From a virus: a stretch of DNA of 21,862 bases. The notes beneath the pieces were generated by a model. That model saw only the letters and a program-made list of their open reading frames with translations. It had not been told where the DNA came from and did not search any database. The translations under genes were made by a program, and so were the position numbers. Positions 14,736 through 21,862 of this stretch are shown one piece after another. The stretch's first letter is position 1. The number at the start of each line of letters is the position of its first letter. The DNA is taken from the IMG/VR virus record IMGVR_UViG_3300017771_000137, positions 1 to 21,862 of that record; one strand, 5' to 3'.

Positions 14736-17700
14736 ATGGTACGAACAGTCACGGATAATTACTCGTTTTGGCTCACGGGCTACTACGATGATTTTACCAA
14801 TGCTAGGGCAATCGCAGATGATGCTAATACCCCCAGTACGACGGTTGCTTATTCTTCTATTAAGAGTCATCATGGTAATCCCCTCAATGGAGAAGCGCTT
14901 CTAAATCCTCGCTATAGATGGTCGGTCATAGATAGGGAAAACTACTCTACTACTCTTGATGCTCTTAGCGGGGTGACTATGGGTGAGTTCTCAAAATTAA
15001 AAAACGCTGGAATGTTCGAGTGGCTCTCTCACGATACTATTAGAAATGGCGACGATAACTGGGTTGGTAGGGCGCAGTTGCAGTATCCCAATGGTCTTGC
15101 ACCAAACCGATTTAAGTTTGGTGATGGGACTAGTAATAGCAGTTATAAGGATACTGGCATTTCTACTGGAAGAGGGTATCAGTTAATAGCGAATGGTTAT
15201 GATACCACAGGAACATATGTGCTTAACGCAGGGGATGAGGATGCGTCATTTAGAAGAAGCGAGATGGAACCCTTTCACACAAAGACAGATGGCTCTACAG
15301 ACAACATTACCAGCACCGAGTATGTTAATAAATTAGCAGGTAAATTTAATAGTTGGTACACCAGTTCTGAACCCGCTAGAAGAATACAAAACGCACATCT
15401 CACAGGTGTTTGGACTGGTGAGTGTCTGAGTTATGCTACAGGCAACGCAACCAATGTCACACCGGAGAATCTATTTCATACGATAAAATCACCGGGAGGC
15501 AAACCCTTCTTAGTGATAAAGAACATTGCAGAAGCCAATGCTAGTGAACCCTCTCTAACATATGATGGGGCATTGAATGCGAGATTGGATAATGATGTAT
15601 TCCATGCTAGGATTGCGGCTCGCTCTCACCACGGAGATACCGCGCAAAGCAATACTATTCGTGGCTCTTCCTTCGCTAACGGGGAATATCCTATGGAGGT
15701 GGATTTCCAAGTAGGGTTTCCTACTACTAGCGCGGGAGTGACAGATACTACTGGTCTTGCTGGTACCCCCGCTATACAATTTAAGTTGCTTTTAGGAACT
15801 ACAAGTGGAGTTCTTTCTAGTACAAACTATGGGCATTACCCATCTTATGATTGTCTTGGTGCAAGTTATATCGGCGCATCAGAACAGACCTATAGCAATG
15901 ACGATGCGTGGATTGATGTTGATATTAGAATTGACTTCACCAATCAGAAATTCTATCCTTATGTTGATGGAAGTCGGGTCGGTTTGACTCAGGGTTATTC
16001 TCTAAATGGAACAAGTTTTGGGGGTAATGTAAGTGCCAATGAAATATACGGGTATGAGATATACCACAAAGAGCATGATAGCGGCTCTACTAGTACTGCT
16101 CTTGGCGTAAACTATCTTATGCTCGATAGAGTAGGAATAGTTAGATACCTAACTTCTCCTCTTACAAATAAAAATAGACACGCCGAAACACCAATCTCTA
16201 AATTTAGACTGAGTATGGCTAACGATGCTTTTTCTATAGCCAGCATAGAAATACAAGATGACAAAGATGACGGTGTAGCGGGTACGTCATCTAGTAATTA
16301 TACTTATAATCTAAAAACACTATTTTCTAATATGGACCCTGTTGAATGTGGTCTTTTAGTCTTTGCTTCGGATGAACAACAAAGAATAGATAGACCAAAT
16401 TGGAGAGGTATAATAGATAAAATGTCTTTGCAACAAGACAAGTCTTCTAGAGTAATACGACTACAAGCCAGTCATCGTGCTTCGGTTTTAGGAAAGCAAA
16501 TTCCTATGTGGGATGTAGGGCAACTACAAGAAGGAAATGATGAAGACGGTACAGTTCAGTATTGGAGAGCAGATAACGAGGGATTCAAAAGCATTATGGA
16601 AATGGGTACTAGACCACTAAAGATGCTAAATAATAAACTTGGTTTCGGACAGGCAAACGGCTTTCAAGAAAATAAAAACCAAAGGCTTCAACTTGGTTCT
16701 GGAATGCCAATACAGATGTATAACAACCACGACCCCGACCACGGACCAAATAGCGTAGAAGAGCAGTATAGAGGTAATTCTGTTGGTTCTATCATGCAGA
16801 CTATTCTGGATTCTAATAACAACGCAGTAGTAACTGGGGGAACTTCTGACGGTAGCGCGACCCTAAAAACCACATTGGGTCTTATTTCTCAAAGTAGTTT
16901 AACAGAAAGTGATACTGTTAATATTGTGAATACCACAAACCACAATGCTTCTAGTAAAGATATTCTTGACATATATAACACAAGCCTTTATAGAGATGTC
17001 GCAAGTTTCATGGCAGTTGATAACCTTACTTATACCCCAGAAAGCAGTAAGATTATTTATATCGGCGCAAAGATTCCCGCTAATACGGCTTACCTAACTA
17101 GTCTATGGCATCAGTTTAATTTCGATGTTGAAACCCAATGGCAAAATTATTTGGAAAACAACCCATCAACTAATCTAACCACTAGTGATAATCTTATTGT
17201 GATGTTTGATACAGACCCCAATTTGAAAGTAGGGGATTATATGTATATTAACCATGTAAGTCTTGCCGGCACCATGACTAATACTGGGTATAACGCTGCT
17301 ACTAATTCAAGTCCATTAAGAACTACTCTACGGGGAAGGCATAGGGTTTCTTCTATCCATACGGCAAAGGACATTTACACTACTAGTCGTATAGGTACTA
17401 CTTGGATTAATACTCCCAGTATTAAGTATGTAGTACTAGAAACTAGTGCGGTCAATGCGCTTAGTTGGTATGAAGGAAAATATGGTTCAATTACAAGCGT
17501 AGGTAATACGCTTACAGGAAACAACCGCTATCCGTGGACAAGAGAAACTGGGGCTATCAATGACTCTTCTAGTGATTTGGGTAAGGCTGCGCTTCGTCCA
17601 ATGCATGCCCGATGGATAAGAGACTTGCCTCAATCTTTATGGTTTAAGTACCACTTTGGTATTATAGAGTATGACCCCCTTGGCGCAAACGCTAATACCG

Positions 17701-20700
17701 ATATTACCTATGGGTATAACCCCAATGATACTAGGGTTAGAACTAGTGCTGTAAGCGGAAACGCAGCAGCAAATATTACTAAAGGAGATACGGCAGTACA
17801 AATAGCACAGGGACTTTACGATGCTCTTGTAGCGCAACAGGCATGGTCTGGTGTAGCCGAAATAAGAGCAGAAGGGTTTTGGACTAGTGGTCCAGACGCA
17901 GGGAAAGATTCTGGAACACAGACCAACAAGAGAAGCAAGTTTATTTGGCAAGACCTTCAGAATATTGGTGGTAGTTATTATATGCTTGGTTGTAAGTATA
18001 TTGACGCCTCTTTTACTATGGGTACAGGAACTAAAACAAGACAGGGTAGTAACCAGACTTACAAAAACGTTATATTTATATTACCGTTAAAGTTTTCTGA
18101 TAATTACAATCATCTGTGGGTTCTTTGGGCCGACATGAGAATAGACGGTAAGGCTGATGCCGACGGAGGAACAAGGAAAACCAAGTTCGGTTTAATATCC
18201 CCGACGCCGGAGAACTATACAGTTAATTTGCATTATGTGGATAAAGAGGGGGCCGACGGAACCCCCGATAAATTTACCGAACTCAAGGTAAATGATGATG
18301 TGACTCTGTGGGATATTAGCGCTATAGATAACGTTACCGGGGCCGGATTCTCCAAGCCTGTGAACTATGGTAATGGTACTTCATCAACTGCCTTAGAAAG
18401 CGTAGGTCTATCTTCCAATCTCAATGATTTGAACGGACAACCTATAGTAGCGGGACAACCAACTGCAAACCTCCTTGTCACTAAAACCAGTCACGGTATT
18501 ACTTCTGATTATGTTCATCTCTTTAATACTACGAAGCATGACGGGGTTCATAAGGTATTAGCGAGTACTTCGAACAACTTAGTTTTAGATACTAAATTTT
18601 TAGGCGCTGATACTGGCAACACCATTGGGGGTACAAGGCTTTGTCCAGTCAACGAATCCGTCGAAACCAACTATCAAGATTGGGAAAACAAGGGAGGGGC
18701 TATGTGTATAGTCGATGCTTCTCCATTCTTCAACCTCAATACAGGTTCGAATCAAGGCGGAGTATATCAAGTTTCTGGTGGGACAACTGACCTTTCGGAT
18801 TATACTGTAGAAACGACGGGCTTCCCTGCTCTAATTGATAACTACTGGGCTGAAGTAATTGCATCGGATAATAACAAAGCGGCTTCTCAGGACGTTCACC
18901 CTAACGCATACAAAGTCATTAGTGATGTGACTGCTCTAAAGGCAGATTTGAATTTTGGTGATGCGGGTATAGAAGTTGATGACATTAGTATTTTTGCTGA
19001 GAGCGGTACAGGGAAGTTTGTCATGCAACAGGCAGTTAGTGGGTCAAACGAGCAAACTATCAATACTGCTTATTTCAAGTGGTCTAGCAAGAACACTACA
19101 GAAAGAAGCGGTACCGCAACAATGGATGGTGTCAGTTTGATTAATAATAATACTTGGTATGAGTTAGATTTGAACGGAACTGATTGGGCTGCTTTAGGAA
19201 TAAAGGAAGGTATGATGATTCAGAATACCACAACAGGAAATAATCATAAGATTGTTTCTGTCGGAGATGGTACAAATGCAGACATACTCAGAATAGATAG
19301 AGGGCAGTATTCCAACGGCGTATCAGCAAACTATACTTGGACTGATACTGATGATTGGAAGATACCCATACAATTGGGCGGTCTTTGGACAATGAATACC
19401 TTCTTAAGCGAAAGCGCGTTAGATAACCCAAACGAAATTCTCTCAGAAGTGAATCAAGCATATATCAATACTGGGGGTAGAGTCGGCTCTTCAACCAAAT
19501 TAGATATTAAGGTTCAACCCGATGAAACATCCGCCGATTATGATTATGAGATAGTCACAGTAAGCAGCACCGTCTATACGGCTAGTCAGAATATCACTAG
19601 AATCCTTATGCATTTAGAGGGATTAATAGAAGCACCAAATAGCGGTACTTATTACGACAGCGACAAACTGAGGATGTTGTGGAATGCTGGTCTTACCAAG
19701 AATTGGAACCCACCGACAAGGCTTACCTCTTTCTTTGATATTAACAACGTGCCTATCACTACATCAATGACTTCTGACGGTGGGACTACCAATAATGATA
19801 ACTACGGTGGCGTTGTCAAGGGAGGAGTTAAACCATTGCTTGCTACTCTAAAGGATATTCAAAAGGGTGCGGGTTTTGGAGTCACTAATAACCACCACAC
19901 CTCTTTCTCTTGGTTATCGGGTCGTGATGGTAGGATAGATTTCAGACCAAAATTCAATAGTGGTTTAGTTTTCAATAGAGATAATATGGTAATGAATAAT
20001 CTAAGCACGCAAGTATCTGGTAGTGTCACCAACGTTAGGATTTATTATAACGGTAATAAAGACTTTGTAGATTATCCGAGCGCCAGCACTACTTCTACTA
20101 CCAATTGGAAAACATTGGAATATCCAAGGATTTTCAATAAGAAAGAAGCGCAAAGATTAGCACAGAAGGAATACAATGCTAGTAGAAAAACCAACTCAAG
20201 TATTATCTTAGAGCCTAGTGCGACTTCTTATACGGAAGACGGCGCAACTAGTTTGGTTTCTTCTAAGTTTTGTGATACTGGTCGTTATGGTTATATCGCA
20301 GACCCATACATAGCCCTGCAAGGAAAGGCTGACGCTTCCGTAAAACCAACCAGTTGGACTCGTTTGGGTACGGGTGGCTCTCTCTTTACGGGTATGAGCA
20401 ATGCGTTTGACGGCAATCTAGGAACCAACGGAACTCTTCTCAACAGGTGGGGCAAGTCCGGCCCCCATCAAACAAATACCTCAGCAGGTAATGTCACATG
20501 GGCTAACAACTTCTATTGGTATGGTGCCGCGTCTGTCAGTCACGCGGTGCAGGTAGTCCATGTGCCAAATCATTGTCCTCTTGTCAGCGAGGAAACCGGA
20601 GAAGAGTTGAGAATCTTTGTGACACCACACGAAAACCAAACAACTGCGGATGTATCTGTAGACTCTACTTCAACTCTCCCTCCACCCAAATTCGATATTT

Positions 20701-21862
20701 GGGTTGTGGACTATGCGTATATCAACGATAACATCAAGACTGCGACCATTAGCGATTCGGGAGGTACTCATTCTAAGACAGGGGCCACTCGGTATAATAG
20801 AGTAGTGGTTCAAGAGAGCGGTTTCTATGAGTTAGTTTTACCGTTATCTTATTGGAACAATAGCGGGAGTGCTTTCAGCCCCACAAGAAGAATCATTGTA
20901 TCTTTCAATGCAGATTACTGTAGGGATTTGCTACGGCACAGGTGCGGCGACCCTGCCAGCGCTGACTTGTATAAGAGTGCCAACACCCTACCGGGTATCA
21001 CGGCAGGTACTTCTAATGGAAATATAACCATAGGTAATGACTATTCCATCTTCCCTCTTGGTGGGAGAATGTATGAGGAGTGGTATATGTTCCACGGTGT
21101 AGGGTCAAGAGCGATGTGGAATGCTCCGAGAATACAGATGGTTAGAGATTTCTCCTATGTGCCGGCCTCTTATGTCAAACTGACGGATGCTGGTTTGGGC
21201 TACAATGATGCAACATTTGTCATAAAAGATATAGATTGGGAATTATCGTCTGGGAGAAGTGAAACACTAAGAATAGAATTGGCTATGGATGAGTCCCTAC
21301 GAACCGGAAACCTTACATCATTCTTACCCTCTAACACTATTAATGTTCCTACTTTCCAACCTGATATTCCTTCTTTACCTCCGGCGTCAAGCACTCCGGG
21401 CGTAGAAACCACACCCACACCGATTAGTGGAACGCCACCAGCCGGTCAAGGCTTAACTGGCTGGGATAGAAGAGGAAGAGGCTGGGGTATTAATAACTCT
21501 TCTTCTGGTCTGTTTAACAGGTGGAGAAACAGAATGGGTGATATGGCAAACTCTCTTGGGAGTGGTGAAACTTCAGTCTTGGGTGGAGAGAGAGCAATCG
21601 TGACACCACAGACTAACTCAACGGCTTCGCCATCGACCAACGTAGATGTATCGGGCGGCAACGCGGTTTCTGCTGCCACCGGATTTACTTTCCCCGGAGT
21701 AGGCAACGTGGAAGAAGGAACCTCACCATACTTTTCCAGCGCCTTTAATAAATCTGTCACTACGCCCCCTAACGTCACTTCTGATACAGTAGAAGTGGTT
21801 GGGAATGTGACCCACTTAGCAACTACTGGACAAGCGGTCATTACAACAAGGATAAGTTACGA
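14736..21862 (+). CDS. Giant tail hub / tip protein (3' partial)
   Basis: From ATG 14736 the frame stays open to the end of the window: I translated all 2375 codons and met no stop. It follows the tape measure gene, where the distal tail and hub proteins are encoded. Residues about 270-475 look like a concanavalin/LamG beta-sandwich. Residues about 482-600 resemble the first part of siphovirus tail hubs (RGIIDKMSLQQDKSSRVIRL, then QASHRASVLGKQ). Residues about 1695-1830 look like a later hub domain (LLATLKDIQKGAGFG, SWLSGRDGRIDFRPKFNSG, VTNVRIYYNG). Some 1100 beta-rich residues separate these parts. Near the end, about 2195-2240, is a Pro/Thr/Ser-rich linker (PDIPSLPPASSTPG) and a less ordered glycine-rich tail. 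Typical hub proteins have 400-1200 residues. Ribosome binding is weak (GAGAGAG about 8 nt upstream). Role: plug of the tail tip, contact with host surface. Confidence 0.75.
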   Translation, partial: MVRTVTDNYSFWLTGYYDDFTNARAIADDANTPSTTVAYSSIKSHHGNPLNGEALLNPRYRWSVIDRENYSTTLDALSGVTMGEFSKLKNAGMFEWLSHDTIRNGDDNWVGRAQLQYPNGLAPNRFKFGDGTSNSSYKDTGISTGRGYQLIANGYDTTGTYVLNAGDEDASFRRSEMEPFHTKTDGSTDNITSTEYVNKLAGKFNSWYTSSEPARRIQNAHLTGVWTGECLSYATGNATNVTPENLFHTIKSPGGKPFLVIKNIAEANASEPSLTYDGALNARLDNDVFHARIAARSHHGDTAQSNTIRGSSFANGEYPMEVDFQVGFPTTSAGVTDTTGLAGTPAIQFKLLLGTTSGVLSSTNYGHYPSYDCLGASYIGASEQTYSNDDAWIDVDIRIDFTNQKFYPYVDGSRVGLTQGYSLNGTSFGGNVSANEIYGYEIYHKEHDSGSTSTALGVNYLMLDRVGIVRYLTSPLTNKNRHAETPISKFRLSMANDAFSIASIEIQDDKDDGVAGTSSSNYTYNLKTLFSNMDPVECGLLVFASDEQQRIDRPNWRGIIDKMSLQQDKSSRVIRLQASHRASVLGKQIPMWDVGQLQEGNDEDGTVQYWRADNEGFKSIMEMGTRPLKMLNNKLGFGQANGFQENKNQRLQLGSGMPIQMYNNHDPDHGPNSVEEQYRGNSVGSIMQTILDSNNNAVVTGGTSDGSATLKTTLGLISQSSLTESDTVNIVNTTNHNASSKDILDIYNTSLYRDVASFMAVDNLTYTPESSKIIYIGAKIPANTAYLTSLWHQFNFDVETQWQNYLENNPSTNLTTSDNLIVMFDTDPNLKVGDYMYINHVSLAGTMTNTGYNAATNSSPLRTTLRGRHRVSSIHTAKDIYTTSRIGTTWINTPSIKYVVLETSAVNALSWYEGKYGSITSVGNTLTGNNRYPWTRETGAINDSSSDLGKAALRPMHARWIRDLPQSLWFKYHFGIIEYDPLGANANTDITYGYNPNDTRVRTSAVSGNAAANITKGDTAVQIAQGLYDALVAQQAWSGVAEIRAEGFWTSGPDAGKDSGTQTNKRSKFIWQDLQNIGGSYYMLGCKYIDASFTMGTGTKTRQGSNQTYKNVIFILPLKFSDNYNHLWVLWADMRIDGKADADGGTRKTKFGLISPTPENYTVNLHYVDKEGADGTPDKFTELKVNDDVTLWDISAIDNVTGAGFSKPVNYGNGTSSTALESVGLSSNLNDLNGQPIVAGQPTANLLVTKTSHGITSDYVHLFNTTKHDGVHKVLASTSNNLVLDTKFLGADTGNTIGGTRLCPVNESVETNYQDWENKGGAMCIVDASPFFNLNTGSNQGGVYQVSGGTTDLSDYTVETTGFPALIDNYWAEVIASDNNKAASQDVHPNAYKVISDVTALKADLNFGDAGIEVDDISIFAESGTGKFVMQQAVSGSNEQTINTAYFKWSSKNTTERSGTATMDGVSLINNNTWYELDLNGTDWAALGIKEGMMIQNTTTGNNHKIVSVGDGTNADILRIDRGQYSNGVSANYTWTDTDDWKIPIQLGGLWTMNTFLSESALDNPNEILSEVNQAYINTGGRVGSSTKLDIKVQPDETSADYDYEIVTVSSTVYTASQNITRILMHLEGLIEAPNSGTYYDSDKLRMLWNAGLTKNWNPPTRLTSFFDINNVPITTSMTSDGGTTNNDNYGGVVKGGVKPLLATLKDIQKGAGFGVTNNHHTSFSWLSGRDGRIDFRPKFNSGLVFNRDNMVMNNLSTQVSGSVTNVRIYYNGNKDFVDYPSASTTSTTNWKTLEYPRIFNKKEAQRLAQKEYNASRKTNSSIILEPSATSYTEDGATSLVSSKFCDTGRYGYIADPYIALQGKADASVKPTSWTRLGTGGSLFTGMSNAFDGNLGTNGTLLNRWGKSGPHQTNTSAGNVTWANNFYWYGAASVSHAVQVVHVPNHCPLVSEETGEELRIFVTPHENQTTADVSVDSTSTLPPPKFDIWVVDYAYINDNIKTATISDSGGTHSKTGATRYNRVVVQESGFYELVLPLSYWNNSGSAFSPTRRIIVSFNADYCRDLLRHRCGDPASADLYKSANTLPGITAGTSNGNITIGNDYSIFPLGGRMYEEWYMFHGVGSRAMWNAPRIQMVRDFSYVPASYVKLTDAGLGYNDATFVIKDIDWELSSGRSETLRIELAMDESLRTGNLTSFLPSNTINVPTFQPDIPSLPPASSTPGVETTPTPISGTPPAGQGLTGWDRRGRGWGINNSSSGLFNRWRNRMGDMANSLGSGETSVLGGERAIVTPQTNSTASPSTNVDVSGGNAVSAATGFTFPGVGNVEEGTSPYFSSAFNKSVTTPPNVTSDTVEVVGNVTHLATTGQAVITTRISY

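Noticed and set aside
18248-18266. GGGGG...CCCCC inverted repeat
   Set aside because: It lies within the hub coding region, is only 5 bp and has no T run or other context.
15805-20731. Short plus-strand frames at 15805-15987, 17887-18090 and 20516-20731
   Set aside because: They fall inside the continuous giant hub frame in other phases and lack ribosome-binding sites.
1-21862. tRNA genes, CRISPR arrays, insertion sequences, attachment sites
   Set aside because: I looked for cloverleaf patterns, regularly spaced repeats, transposase motifs and flanking inverted repeats and saw none.

Overview
The window looks like the tail module of a tailed double-stranded DNA virus (Caudoviricetes, siphovirus-like), and the host is more likely an archaeon than a bacterium. 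Three things point that way. Gene junctions repeatedly use the Shine-Dalgarno form GGTGAT about 3-5 nt before the ATG. Archaeal-type TATA boxes sit at the expected distance before two genes (5181-5188 and 8536-8543). Arginine AGA/AGG and isoleucine ATA codons are abundant. The proteins resemble those of marine environmental viruses, so a virus of marine Euryarchaeota (Poseidoniales, magrovirus-like) is a reasonable but unproven guess. No terminase, portal, capsid, replication gene, tRNA, CRISPR array or insertion sequence is visible. All supported genes lie on the + strand and are packed with overlaps or very short gaps.

Layout. (1) 1-5178 is a host-recognition cassette: a 5'-truncated beta-helical tail spike, a long fibre with repeated GIG...P motifs, a small beta-rich protein and a small protein resembling phage tail-fibre assembly chaperones. 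(2) 5181-6173 starts with a TATA-box promoter and holds four small genes: an acidic helical protein, a 55-aa protein, a membrane protein with a C-terminal SAP motif, and a 59-aa membrane protein. (3) 6148-8534 is the head-tail joint: an adaptor, a gp10-like neck protein and a probable tail terminator fused to a lectin-like domain. (4) 8536-10242 is a promoter and the major tail tube protein. (5) 10255-11433 holds three small genes and the two-frame tail assembly chaperone, with a textbook -1 frameshift signal. (6) 11486-14722 is the tape measure protein. (7) 14736 to the window end is one uninterrupted frame of at least 2375 codons, a giant tail hub/tip protein.

Together these genes would build the tail. 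Tube subunits polymerise around the tape measure with help of the chaperone pair. The terminator and neck proteins cap the tube and join it to the head. The hub/tip protein and the fibres form the distal end that meets the host.

The strongest special observation is the frameshift site at 11137-11167: slippery TTTTTTG, a 5-nt spacer and a perfect 8-bp hairpin. Also notable are the ambiguous tape-measure start, the lectin-terminator fusion, the size of the hub protein and the paired small membrane proteins, one carrying a SAP motif. All functional names come from reading the sequence and from knowledge of families; no database search was run.
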